Assembly (NCBI GenBank): GCA_037893245.1
Contig: JBAIAA010000432.1
Span: forward strand, 620,001-684,000
Source of the DNA: Crossaster papposus
Taxonomy: Eukaryota > Echinodermata > Asteroidea > Velatida > Solasteridae
DNA: 64,000 nucleotides
Direction of reading: 5' to 3'
The notes beneath the pieces were generated by a model, which worked only from the letters and a program-made list of their open reading frames with translations, had not been told where the DNA came from and searched no databases. Position 1 is the first letter of the stretch. The number at the start of each line of letters is the position of its first letter. Shown here in pieces: positions 18,570-30,780 of the stretch. Both the position numbers and the translations under genes were made by a program.

Positions 18570-19253
18570 TGCGGAGGAAGTCAGTGACGGCTGATGTTAT
18601 GACGACATACTTTTACAGTGGATATTGGCCCTTCTGACTTTGGGACAATCTACTGTCAACAATTGTCAACAAATAAAAATTACTCCTTTGGCCCTTTTTT
18701 CCTAATTCATATTCGCTTCATATTCGGTGCGAAAGCGAATTTGTGACATCAGGTGATTCAGAGTTTTCGTGCTGTGAATTCGTGAAAAATAAACACATTT
18801 TAATTCCAGTGAATTTTACAGGAAATGTTTTGTAACGTCAAAATCACTTGAGTGACAGTAATTTCTAAATGCAAATAATTATAAGATCTTCACCTACAAC
18901 AAATGTTGGCAACGGATATTAGTTTAAAAAATAAATTTGAAAAAATGGAAACTGTGTACAAATATATTTAACTACATGTATAACAAAAACCAATTCCTTT
19001 ATTTTATATAATTTCCAATATGTTTTATGAATTTTCTAAGACCAGAGGCCGATTTCATCGAGCTGCTGAAGCACCAAAAACCTTGCTTATTTCTAAAATC
19101 AAATTACTAGCCAAAATTCCATGTAACTGTTACATGTATGCAAGCTAACAACAAATACCAATCAACAAACAAACAAAATGCAAAATAACAAACAATATAC
19201 ATCATGTAGAGTTGTGGCTGGTAAGTTGGTTTTTACTAAGCAAGTTTTTTTCT
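18570..19253. other. No gene seen
   Basis: Intron-like AT-rich DNA. About 18,738-18,820 shares GCGAAAGCGAATTTG and related words inverted with 8,985-9,085. If exon A belongs to the same gene, an exon changing phase from 2 to 0 should lie here; none is evident. Confidence 0.4.
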
Positions 19254-19566
19254 GCTTAACCCTATCCCTGCTACACGCAGCACAATGCATCAAAAAAATA
19301 AAATCTAGTGCACTTTGATACATTCTGCTGTCGACAGTGTATTAATACCACAGTCTAAGACTATTGAGAGCTAGTCCCCATTGAACAATGCCAATGATGA
19401 ATCGGCTGCGTTCAGTGACCAGTGACTCTAGGGCATTTTGACCTTAAGATTTTTGACCTGATGGATGTTTCTGCACTGTAACTACCATGTTATTTGGACC
19501 TTTGCTGCAATTTGCTGCGTGTAGGAGGCTGTCTAGCCAAAATACCCTGGAGGGTTAGGGTTAAGC
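19254..19566. mobile_element. Inverted-repeat element (MITE-like), ~313 bp
   Basis: GCTTAACCCTATCCCTGCTA plus CACGCAGCA at the left is mirrored by TGCTGCGTGTAG ... GGGTTAGGGTTAAGC at the right (ending 19,566). The right arm carries about 25 extra bases between the two halves of the match. The TTAGGGTTA word belongs to this repeat and is not a telomere remnant. Confidence 0.65.
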
Positions 19567-19644
19567 AATTTTTTGTGCGGGACTAAAGAATAACTTGTCT
19601 ATGAACTTACAAGTTTGGGGTCAAATTCCAGGCTTGGTCTTCAC

Positions 19645-19761
19645 TTATGAACAGTGTCGGAGTCAATCCCGAGGTCTTCAAAGAGTGTTTCGACGGAAAA
19701 CACTTCCAATGATTTAGCTCTTCTCATCTTGTGATGGGAGACAGGTTTCTTTTCTTGATCT
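19645..19761 (-). CDS. Possible exon A (5'-most visible) of the minus-strand gene
   Basis: Minus-strand acceptor TGTATTTTATTGCAG precedes an open stretch encoding DQEKKPVSHHKMRRAKSLEV and FSVETLFEDLGIDSDTVH. The only nearby donor is CATAA|GTGAAG, which is weak and leaves two bases, not matching exon B (phase 0). If no donor is used, the frame stops at 19,641-19,643, and this would be the last exon of another gene. A Met within the exon could be a start. It lies only ~140 bp from the satellite edge, so any more upstream exon would have to be beyond at least 44 kb of repeat. Confidence 0.4.
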
Positions 19762-21055
19762 CTGCAATAAAATACAGCAAATTTTTTTTTTTTAATTCCT
19801 GCTTTAAATTTCCGATTGATATCTGAAGTTTCATCTCTGAATTGTTTTGTCACAAGTTCATTTGAATAATGAAATAAGAGTGACTTGACTTTACGACTGA
19901 ATGACTTGGGTCGATTGGAATAAGAATACCTTGGATTCTATCAAGCTCAGCTAACAGATCAAGCCGATAGGATTGGGTTGGGTGGCTTGTGTGTAAAGCG
20001 CTTGCCTCTTAGTCAGGTTCATAATGTACATATTGAAAGTTTCGTTCAATGTTTGTGTAGATTTGCTAAACTATACATTTTTGGAAACGTTAGGAAATAC
20101 TCAACATGAAAACCAATGTTTACATTTGTTTTTAGGTTATTTGGTCAATGGGGTTATGAATACCGTTGATTCTATCCAGCTTAGCTAAGGTCAGGCCGAT
20201 AGGATTGGGTCGATTGGGATATACCTTGGATTCTATCTAGCTTAGCTATTAGGTCACGCCGGTAGGATTGGGTCGATGGGAATATGAATACCTTGGATTC
20301 TATCCAGCTTAGCTAAGGTCAGGCCGATAGGACTGGGTCGATGGGAATATAATACCTTGGATTCTATCAAGCTTAGCTAACAGATCAAGCCGATAGGATT
20401 CGGTTGGGTGGCTTGTGTGTAAAACCCTTGCCTCCAAGTCAGGTTCATAATGTACATATTGAAAGTTTCGTTCACTGTTTGTGTAGATTTGCTAAACTAT
20501 ACATTTTTGGAAACGTTAGGAAATACTCAACATAAAAACCAATGTTTACATTTGTTTTTAGGTTCTTTTGAAAAAAATGGTTCTTTAATGTGACGTGACA
20601 CATAAAAAGTCATTGGGTGTCACTTGCATCCTTCGCAATTCAGCACACCAGCTGCGAGTAAGGATGATTAGCCTCCCCAATTATTATTATTATATGAATA
20701 CCGTGTATTCTATCCAGCTTAGCTATTAGGTCAGGCCGGTAGGATTGGGTCGATGAGGTTATGAAAACCATGGATTCTATCAAGCTTAGCTATTAGGTCA
20801 GGCCGATAGGATTGGATCAATGGGGTTATGAATACCGTTGATTCTAGTCAGCTTAGCTATTAGCTCAGGCCGATAGGATTGGGTCGATTGGGATATACCT
20901 TGGATTCTATCCAGCTTAGCTATTAGGTCAGGCCGGTAGGATTGGGTCGATTGAAATATGAATACCTTGGATTCTATCCAGCTTAGCTAAGGTCAGGCCG
21001 ATAGGACTGGGTCGATGGGAATATAATACCTTGGATTCTATCCAGCTTAGCTAAC

Positions 21056-21088
21056 AAGCCACCCAACCCAATCCTATCGGCTTGATCT
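21056..21088 (-). repeat. 33-bp micro-inversion in the array edge
   Basis: Neighbouring units read CTAAC, then AGATCAAGCC...GTGGCTT, then GTGTGTAAAG. Here the same 33 bases are present as their exact reverse complement (AAGCCACCCAACCC...TTGATCT), with CTAAC and GTGTGTAAAG unchanged on either side. It spans the junction of the fifth sub-repeat and the module. Confidence 0.93.
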
Positions 21089-22365
21089 GTGTGTAAAGCG
21101 CTTGCCTCTAAGTCAGGTTCATAATGTACATATTGAAAGTGTCGTTCACTGTTTGTGTAGATTTGCTAAACTATACATTTTTGGAAAAGTTAGGAAATAC
21201 TCGACATAAAAACCAATGTTTACATTTGTTTTTAGGTTCTTTTGAAAAAATGGTTCTTTAATGTCACGTGACACATGAAAAGTCATTGGGTGTCACTTGC
21301 ATCCTTCGCAATTCAGCACACCAGCTGCGAGTAAGGATGATTAGCCTCCCCAATTATTATTATTATATGAATACCGTGGATTTTATCCAGCTTAGCTATT
21401 AGGTCAGGCCGGTAGGATTGGGTCAATGGGAATATGAATACCTTGGAATCTATCCAGCTTAGCTAAGGTCAGGCCGATAGGACTGGGTTGATGGGAATAT
21501 AATACCTTGGATTCTATCAAGCTTAGCTAACAGATCAAGCCGATAGGATTGGGTTGGTTGGCTTGTGTGTAAAGCGCTTGCCTCCAAGTCAGGTTCATAA
21601 TGTACATATTGAAAGTTTCGTTCACCGTTTGTGTAGATTTGCTAAACTATACATTTTTTGCAACGTTAGGAAATACTCAACATAAAAACCAATGTTTACA
21701 TTTGTTTTTAGGTTCTTTTGAAAAACATGGTTCTTTAATGTGACGTGACACATGAAAAGTCATTGGGTGTCACTTGCATCCTTCGCAATTCAGCACACCA
21801 GCTGCGAGTAACGATGATTAGCCTCCCCAATTATTATTATTATATGAATACCGTGGATTCTATCCAGCTTAGCTATTTGGTCAGGCCGGTAGGATTGGGT
21901 CGATGGGAATATGAATACCTTGGATTCTATCCAGCTTAGCTAAGGTCAGGCCGATAAGACTGGGTCGATGGGAATATAATACCTTGGATTCTATCAAGCT
22001 TAGCTAACAGATCAAGCCGATAGGATTGGGTTGGGTTGCTTGTGTGTAAAGCCTTTGCCTCCAAGTCAGGTTCATAATGTGCATATTGAAAGTGTCGTTC
22101 ACTGTTTGTGTAGATTTGCTAAACTATACATTTTCGGAAAAGTTAGGAAATACTCAACATAAAAACCAATGTTTACATTTGTTTTTAGGTTCTTTTGAAA
22201 AAATGGTTCTTTAATGTGACGTGACACATGAAAAGTCATTGGGTGTCACTTGCATCCTTCGCAATTCAGCACACCAGCTGCGAGTAAGGATGATTAGCCT
22301 CCCCAATTATTATTATTATATGAATACCGTGGATTCTATCCAGCTTAGCTATTAGGTCAGGCCGT

Positions 22366-22405
22366 TAGAATCCATGGTTTTCATAACCCCATCGACCCAA
22401 TCCTA
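22366..22405 (-). repeat. 40-bp micro-inversion in the array edge
   Basis: Normal units have TAGGATTGGGTCGATGGGGT...ATGGATTCTA between GGCCGG and TCAAGCTTAG. Here these 40 bases appear as their reverse complement (TAGAATCCATGGTTTTCATA...CAATCCTA) in place, with one G-to-T change at the left border. The segment ends TAG.../...CTA are themselves complementary. Confidence 0.93.
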
Positions 22406-25400
22406 TCAAGCTTAGCTATTAGGTCAGGCCGATAGGATTGGGTCAATGGGGTTATGAATACCGTTGATTCTAGTCAGCTTAGCTATTAGCTCAGGCCGAT
22501 AGGATTGGGTCGATTGGGATATACCTTGGATTCTATCCAGCTTAGCTATTAGGTCAGGCCGGTAGGATTGGGTCGATGGGAATATGAATACCTTGGATTC
22601 TATCCAGCTTAGCTAAGGTCAGGCCGATAGGACTGGGTCGATGGGAATATAATACCTTGGATTCTATCAAGCTTAGCTAACAGATCAAGCCGATAGAATT
22701 GGGTTGGGTTTCTTGTGTGTAAAGCCCTTGCCTCCAAGTCAGGTTCATAATGTACATATTGAAAGTTTCGTTCACTGTTTGTGTAGATTTGCTAAACTAT
22801 ACATTTTTGGAAACGTTAGGAAATACTCAACATAAAAACCAATGTTTACATTTGTTTTTAGGTTCTTTTGAAAAAATGGTTCTTTAATGTGACGTGACAC
22901 ATGAAAAGTCATTGGGTGTCACTTGCATCCTTCGCAATTCAGCACACCAGCTGCGAGTAAGGATGATTAGCCTCCCCAATTATTATTATTATATGAATAC
23001 CGTGTATTCTATCCAGCTTAGCTATTAGGTCAGGCCGGTAGGATTGGGTCGATGGGGTTATGAATACATTGGATTATATCAAGCTTAGCTATTAGGTCAG
23101 GCCGATAGGATTGGGTCAATGGGGTTATGAATACCGTTGATTCTAGTCAGCTTAGCTATTAGCTCAGGCCGATAGGATTGGGTCGATTGGGATATACCTT
23201 GGATTCTATCCAGCTTAGCTATTAGGTCAGGCCGGTAGGATTGGGTCGATTGGAATATGAATACCTTGGATTCTATCCAGCTTAGCTAAGGTCAGGCCGA
23301 TAGGATTGGGTCAATGGGGTTATGAAAACCGTTGATTCTAGTCAGCTTAGCTATTAGCTCAGGCCGATAGGATTGGGTCGATTGGGATATACCTTGGATT
23401 CTATCCAGCTTAGCTATTAGGTCAGGCCGGTAGGATTGGGTCGATGGGAATATAAATACCTTGGATTCTATCAAGCTTAGCTAACAGATCAAGCCGATAG
23501 AATTGGGTTGGGTTTCTTGTGTGTAAAGCCCTTGCCTCCAAGTCAGGTTCATAATGTACATATTGAAAGTGTCGTTCACTGTTTGTGTAGATTTGCTAAA
23601 CTATACATTTTTGGAAACGTTAGGAAATACTCGACATAAAAACCAATGTTTACATTTGTTTTTAGGTTCTTTTGAAAAAATGGTTCTTTAATGTGACGTG
23701 ACACATGAAAAGTCATTGGGTGTCACTTGCATCCTTCGCAATTCAGCACACCAGCTGCGAGTAAGGATGATTAGCCTCCCCAATTATTATTATTATATGA
23801 ATACCGTGGATTCTATCCAGCTTAGCTATTAGGTCAGGCCGGTAGGATTGGGTCGATGGGGTTATGAAAACCATGGATTCTATCAAGCTTAGCTATTAGG
23901 TCAGGCCGATAGGATTGGGTCGATTGGGATTTTCCATGGATTCTATCCAGCTTAGCTATTAGGTCAGGCCGGTAGGATTGGGTCGATGGGAATATAAATA
24001 CCTTGGATTCTATCCAACTTAGCTAAGGTCAGGCCGATAGGACTGGGTCGATGGGAATATAATACCTTGGATTCTATCAAGCTTAGCTAACAGATCAAGC
24101 CGATAGGATTGGGTTGGGTGGCTTGTGTGTAAAGCCTTTGCCTCCAAGTAAGGTTCATAATGTACATATTGAAAGTTTCGTTCACTGTTTGTGTAGATTT
24201 GCTAAACTATACATTTTTGGAAACGTTAGGAAATACTCAACATAAAAACCAATGTTTACATTTGTTTTTAGGTTCTTTTGAAAAAATGGTTCTTTAATGT
24301 GACGTGACACATGAAAAGTCATTGGGTGTCACTTGCATCCTTCGCAATTCAGCACACCAGCTGCGAGTAAGGATGATTAGCCTCCCCAATTATTATTATT
24401 ATATGAATACCGTGGATTCTATCCAGCTTAGCTATTAGGTCAGGCCGGTAGAATTGGGTCGATGGGGTTATGAAAACCATGGATTCTATCAAGCTTAGCT
24501 ATTAGGTCAGGCCGATAGGATTGGGTCGATTGGGATTTTCCATGGATTCTATCCAGCTTAGCTATTAGGTCAGGCCGGTAGGATTGGGTCGATGGGAATA
24601 TAAATACCTTGGATTCTATCCAACTTAGCTAAGGTCAGGCCGATAGGACTGGGTCGATGGGAATATAATACCTTGGATTCTATCAAGCTTAGCTAACAGA
24701 TCAAGCCGATAGGATTGGGTTGGGTGGCTTGTGTGTAAAGCCTTTGCCTCCAAGTAAGGTTCATAATGTACATATTGAAAGTTTCTTTCACTGTTTGTGT
24801 AGATTTGCTAAACTATACATTTTTGGAAACGTTAGGAAATACTCAACATAAAAACCAATGTTTACATTTGTTTTTAGGTTCTTTTGAAAAAATGGTTCTT
24901 TAATGTGACGTGACACATGAAAAGTCATTGGGTGTCACTTGCATCCTTCGCAATTCAGCACACCAGCTGCGAGTAAGGATGATTAGCCTCCCCAATTATT
25001 ATTATTATATGAATACCGTGGATTCTATCCAGCTTAGCTATTAGGTCAGGCCGGTAGGATTGGGTCGATGGGGTTATGAAAACCATGGATTCTATCAAGC
25101 TTAGCTATTAGGTCAGGCCGATAGGATTGGGTCGATTGGGATTTTCCATGGATTCTATCCAGCTTAGCTATTAGGTCAGGCCGGTAGGATTGGGTCGATG
25201 GGAATATAAATACCTTGGATTCTATCCAACTTAGCTAAGGTCAGGCCGATAGGACTGGGTCGATGGGAATATAATACCTTGGATTCTATCAAGCTTAGCT
25301 AACAGATCAAGCCGATAGGATTGGGTTGGGTGGCTTGTGTGTAAAGCCTTTGCCCCCAAGTAAGGTTCATAATGTACCTATTGAAAGTTTCGTTCACTGT

Positions 25401-28400
25401 TTGTGTAGATTTGCTAAACTATACATTTTTGGAAACGTTAGGAAATACTCAACATAAAAACCAATGTTTACATTTGTTTTTAGGTTCTTTTGAAAAAATG
25501 GTTCTTTAATGTGACGTGACACATGAAAAGTCATTGGGTGTCACTTGCATCCTTCGCAATTCAGCACACCAGCTGCGAGTAAGGATGATTAGCCTCCCCA
25601 ATTATTATTATTATATGAATACCGTGGATTCTATCCAGCTTAGCTATTAGGTCAGGCCGGTAGGATTGGGTCGATGGGGTTATGAAAACCATGGATTCTA
25701 TCAAGCTTAGCTATTAGGTCAGGCCGATAGGATTGGGTCGATTGGGATTTTCCATGGATTCTATCCAGCTTAGCTATTAGGTCAGGCCGGTAGGATTGGG
25801 TCGATGGGAATATAAATACCTTGGATTCTATCCAACTTAGCTAAGGTCAGGCCGATAGGACTGGGTCGATGGGAATATAATACCTTGGATTCTATCAAGC
25901 TTAGCTAACAGATCAAGCCGATAGGATTGGGTTGGGTGGCTTGTGTGTAAAGCCTTTGCCCCCAAGTAAGGTTCATAATGTACATATTGAAAGTTTCGTT
26001 CACTGTTTGTGTAGATTTGCTAAACTATACATTTTTGGAAACGTTAGGAAATACTCAACATAAAAACCAATGTTTACATTTGTTTTTAGGTTCTTTTGAA
26101 AAAATGGTTCTTTAATGTGACGTGACACATGAAAAGTCATTGGGTGTCACTTGCATCCTTCGCAATTCAGCACACCAGCTGCGAGTAAGGATGATTAGCC
26201 TTCCCAATTATTATTATTATATGAATACCGTGGATTCTATCCAGCTTAGCTATTAGGTCAGGCCGGTAGGATTGGGTCGATGGGGTTATGAAAACCATGG
26301 ATTCTATCAAGCTTAGCTATTAGGTCAGGCCGATAGGATTGGGTCGATTGGGATTTTCCATGGATTCTATCCAGCTTAGCTATTAGGTCAGGCCGGTAGG
26401 ATTGGGTCGATGGGAATATAAATACCTTGGATTCTATCCAACTTAGCTAAGGTCAGGCCGATAGGACTGGGTCGATGGGAATATAATACCTTGGATTCTA
26501 TCAAGCTTAGCTAACAGATCAAGCCGATAGGATTGGGTTGGGTGGCTTGTGTGTAAAGCCTTTGCCTCCAAGTAAGGTTCATAATGTACATATTGAAAGT
26601 TTCGATCACTGTTTGTGTAGATTTGCTAAACTATACATTTTTGGAAACGTTAGGAAATACTCAACATAAAAACCAATGTTTACATTTGTTTTTAGGTTCT
26701 TTTGAAAAAATGGTTCTTTAATGTGACGTGACACATGTAAAGTCATTGGGTGTCACTTGCATCCTTCGCAATTCAGCACACCAGCTGCGAGTAAGGATGA
26801 TTAGCCTCCCCAATTATTATTATTATATGAATACCGTGGATTCTATCCAGCTTAGCTATTAGGTCAGGCCGGTAGGATTGGGTCGATGGGGTTATGAAAA
26901 CCATGGATTCTATCAAGCTTAGCTATTAGGTCAGGCCGATAGGATTGGGTCGATTGGGATTTTCCATGGATTCTATCCAGCTTAGCTATTAGGTCAGGCC
27001 GGTAGGATTGGGTCGATGGGAATATAAATACCTTGGATTCTATCCAACTTAGCTAAGGTCAGGCCGATAGGACTGGGTCGATGGGAATATAATACCTTGG
27101 ATTCTATCAAGCTTAGCTAACAGATCAAGCCGATAGGATTGGGTTGGGTGGCTTGTGTGTAAAGCCTTTGCCTCCAAGTAAGGTTCATAATGTACATATT
27201 GAAAGTTTCGTTCACTGTTTGTGTAGATTTGCTAAACTATACATTTTTGGAAACGTTAGGAAATACTCAACATAAAAACCAATGTTTACATTTGTTTTTA
27301 GGTTCTTTGGAAAAAATGGTTCTTTAATGTGACGTGACACATGAAAAGTCATTGGGTGTCACTTGCATCCTTCGCAATTCAGCACACCAGCTGCGAGTAA
27401 GGATGATTAGCCTCCCCAATTATTATTATTATATGAATACCGTGGATTCTATCCAGCTTAGCTATTAGGTCAGGCCGGTAGGATTGGGTCGATGGGGTTA
27501 TGAAAACCATGGATTCTATCAAGCTTAGCTATTAGGTCAGGCCGATAGGATTGGGTCGATTGGGATTTTCCATGGATTCTATCCAGCTTAGCTATTAGGT
27601 CAGGCCGGTAGGATTGGGTCGATGGGAATATAAATACCTTGGATTCTATCCAACTTAGCTAAGGTCAGGCCGATAGGACTGGGTCGATGGGAATATAATA
27701 CCTTGGATTCTATCAAGCTTAGCTAACAGATCAAGCCGATAGGATTGGGTTGGGTGGCTTGTGTGTAAAGCCTTTGCCTCCAAGTAAGGTTCATAATGTA
27801 CATATTGAAAGTTTCGTTCACTGTTTGTGTAGATTTGCTAAACTATACATTTTTGGAAACGTTAGGAAATACTCAACATAAAAACCAATGTTTACATTTG
27901 TTTTTAGGTTCTTTTGAAAAAATGGTTCTTTAATGTGACGTGACACATGAAAAGTCATTGGGTGTCACTTGCATCCTTCGCAATTCAGCACACCAGCTGC
28001 GAGTAAGGATGATTAGCCTCCCCAATTATTATTATTATATGAATACCGTGGATTCTATCCAGCTTAGCTATTAGGTCAGGCCGGTAGGATTGGGTCGATG
28101 GGGTTATGAAAACCATGGATTCTATCAAGCTTAGCTATTAGGTCAGGCCGATAGGATTGGGTCGATTGGGATTTTCCATGGATTCTATCCAGCTTAGCTA
28201 TTAGGTCAGGCCGGTAGGATTGGGTCGATGGGAATATAAATACCTTGGATTCTATCCAACTTAGCTAAGGTCAGGCCGATAGGACTGGGTCGATGGGAAT
28301 ATAATACCTTGGATTCTATCAAGCTTAGCTAACAGATCAAGCCGATAGGATTGGGTTGGGTGGCTTGTGTGTAAAGCCTTTGCCCCCAAGTAAGGTTCAT

Positions 28401-30363
28401 AATGTACCTATTGAAAGTTTCGTTCACTGTTTGTGTAGATTTGCTAAACTATACATTTTTGGAAACGTTAGGAAATACTCAACATAAAAACCAATGTTTA
28501 CATTTGTTTTTAGGTTCTTTTGAAAAAATGGTTCTTTAATGTGACGTGACACATGAAAAGTCATTGGGTGTCACTTGCATCCTTCGCAATTCAGCACACC
28601 AGCTGCGAGTAAGGATGATTAGCCTCCCCAATTATTATTATTATATGAATACCGTGGATTCTATCCAGCTTAGCTATTAGGTCAGGCCGGTAGGATTGGG
28701 TCGATGGGGTTATGAAAACCATGGATTCTATCAAGCTTAGCTATTAGGTCAGGCCGATAGGATTGGGTCGATTGGGATTTTCCATGGATTCTATCCAGCT
28801 TAGCTATTAGGTCAGGCCGGTAGGATTGGGTCGATGGGAATATAAATACCTTGGATTCTATCCAACTTAGCTAAGGTCAGGCCGATAGGACTGGGTCGAT
28901 GGGAATATAATACCTTGGATTCTATCAAGCTTAGCTAACAGATCAAGCCGATAGGATTGGGTTGGGTGGCTTGTGTGTAAAGCCTTTGCCTCCAAGTAAG
29001 GTTCATAATGTACATATTGAAAGTTTCGTTCACCGTTTGTGTAGATTTGCTAAACTATACATTTTTGGAAACGTTAGGAAATACTCAACATAAAAACCAA
29101 TGTTTACATTTGTTTTTAGGTTCTTTTGAAAAAATGGTTCTTTAATGTGACGTGACACATGAAAAGTCATTGGGTGTCACTTGCATCCTTCGCAATTCAG
29201 CACACCAGCTGCGAGTAAGGATGATTAGCCTCCCCAATTATTATTATTATATGAATACCGTGGATTCTATCCAGCTTAGCTATTAGGTCAGGCCGGTAGG
29301 ATTGGGTCGATGGGGTTATGAAAACCATGGATTCTATCAAGCTTAGCTATTAGGTCAGGCCGATAGGATTGGGTCGATTGGGATTTTCCATGGATTCTAT
29401 CCAGCTTAGCTATTAGGTCAGGCCGGTAGGATTGGGTCGATGGGAATATAAATACCTTGGATTCTATCCAACTTAGCTAAGGTCAGGCCGATAGGACTGG
29501 GTCGATGGGAATATAATACCTTGGATTCTATCAAGCTTAGCTAACAGATCAAGCCGATAGGATTGGGTTGGGTGGCTTGTGTGTAAAGCCTTTGCCTCCA
29601 AGTAAGGTTCATAATGTACATATTGAAAGTTTCGTTCACTGTTTGTGTAGATTTGCTAAACTATACATTTTTGGAAACGTTAGGAAATACTCAACATAAA
29701 AACCAATGTTTACATTTGTTTTTAGGTTCTTTTGAAAAAATGGTTCTTTAATGTGACGTGACACATGAAAAGTCATTGGGTGTCACTTGCATCCTTCGCA
29801 ATTCAGCACACCAGCTGCGAGTAAGGATGATTAGCCTCCCCAATTATTATTATTATATGAATACCGTGGATTCTATCCAGCTTAGCTATTAGGTCAGGCC
29901 GGTAGAATTGGGTCGATGGGGTTATAAAAACCATGGATTCTATCAAGCTTAGCTATTAGGTCAGGCCGAAAGGATTGGGTCGATTGGGATTTTTCATGGA
30001 TTCTATCCAGCTTAGCTATTAGGTCAGGCCGGTAGGATTGGGTCGATGGGAATATAAATACCTTGGATTCTATCCAACTTAGCTAAGGTCAGGCCGATAG
30101 GACTGGGTCGATGGGAATATAATACCTTGGATTCTATCAAGCTTAGCTAACAGATCAAGCCGATAGGATTGGGTTGGGTGGCTTGTGTGTAAAGCCTTTG
30201 CCTCCAAGTAAGGTTCATAATGTACATATTGAAAGTTTCTTTCACTGTTTGTGTAGATTTGCTAAACTATACATTTTTGGAAACGTTAGGAAATACTCAA
30301 CATAAAAACCAATGTTTACATTTGTTTTTAGGTTCTTTTGAAAAAATGGTTCTTTAATGTGAC

Positions 30364-30392
30364 GTGACACATGAAAAGTCATTGGGTGTCAC
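30364..30392 (+). other. Conserved hairpin 1 of the satellite module
   Basis: GTGACAC (30,364-30,370) pairs with GTGTCAC (30,386-30,392) around a 15-base loop. The stem is present in nearly every module of the array. The upstream GACGTGACAC word is used here as the copy marker. Confidence 0.8.
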
Positions 30393-30395
30393 TTG

Positions 30396-30435
30396 CATCC
30401 TTCGCAATTCAGCACACCAGCTGCGAGTAAGGATG
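30396..30435 (+). other. Conserved hairpin 2 of the satellite module
   Basis: CATCCTT-CGCA (30,396-30,406) pairs with TGCG-agt-AAGGATG (30,422-30,435): 11 paired bases with a 3-base bulge and a 15-base loop containing CAGCACACCAG. It lies just upstream of the (ATT)n tail, the place where LINE-mobilised SINEs carry a 3' recognition stem-loop. Confidence 0.75.
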
Positions 30436-30469
30436 ATTAGCCTCCCCAATTATTATTATTATATGAATA

Positions 30470-30780
30470 CCGTGGATTCTATCCAGCTTAGCTATTAGGT
30501 CAGGCCGGTAGGATTGGGTCGATGGGGTTATGAAAACCATGGATTCTATCAAGCTTAGCTATTAGGTCAGGCCGATAGGATTGGGTCGATTGGGATTTTC
30601 CATGGATTCTATCCAGCTTAGCTATTAGGTCAGGCCGGTAGGATTGGGTCGATGGGAATATAAATACCTTGGATTCTATCCAACTTAGCTAAGGTCAGGC
30701 CGATAGGACTGGGTCGATGGGAATATAATACCTTGGATTCTATCAAGCTTAGCTAACAGATCAAGCCGATAGGATTGGGT
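30470..30780 (+). repeat. Representative block of five ~65-bp sub-repeats
   Basis: One standard unit dissected: sub-repeats at 30,470-30,536 (67), 30,537-30,599 (63), 30,600-30,666 (67), 30,667-30,730 (64) and 30,731-30,780 (50, truncated). Each begins CCNTGGATTCTATC and contains AGCTTAGCTA or a variant, GGTCAGGCCGRTAGGATTGG and a variable 3' end (ATGGGGTTATGAAAA, TTGGGATTTT, GGGAATATAAATA, GGGAATATAATA). The 67-bp, 63-bp and 130-bp steps seen in odd units equal the loss or gain of whole sub-repeats, so unequal exchange acts at the sub-repeat level. Confidence 0.95.

Larger units (their letters stand above)
19900..23694 (+). repeat. Heterogeneous left edge of the satellite array
   Basis: Marker intervals here are 673, 477, 476, 673 and 804 bp, i.e. 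the same module followed by six, three, three, six or eight ~65-bp sub-repeats. The first module (about 19,976-20,137) loses its second half and runs straight into a sub-repeat. Base variants are more numerous than in the bulk: the module start reads GTAAAGCGCTTGCCTCTTAG in the first copy and drifts stepwise to GTAAAGCCTTTGCCTCCAAG. Two short inversions are present (21,056-21,088 and 22,366-22,405). Confidence 0.95.

Noticed and set aside
7005..19566. TTAGGG/CCCTAA words at about 7,013, 17,705 and 19,553
   Set aside because: Only one or two units each, one of them inside a MITE; not telomeric arrays.
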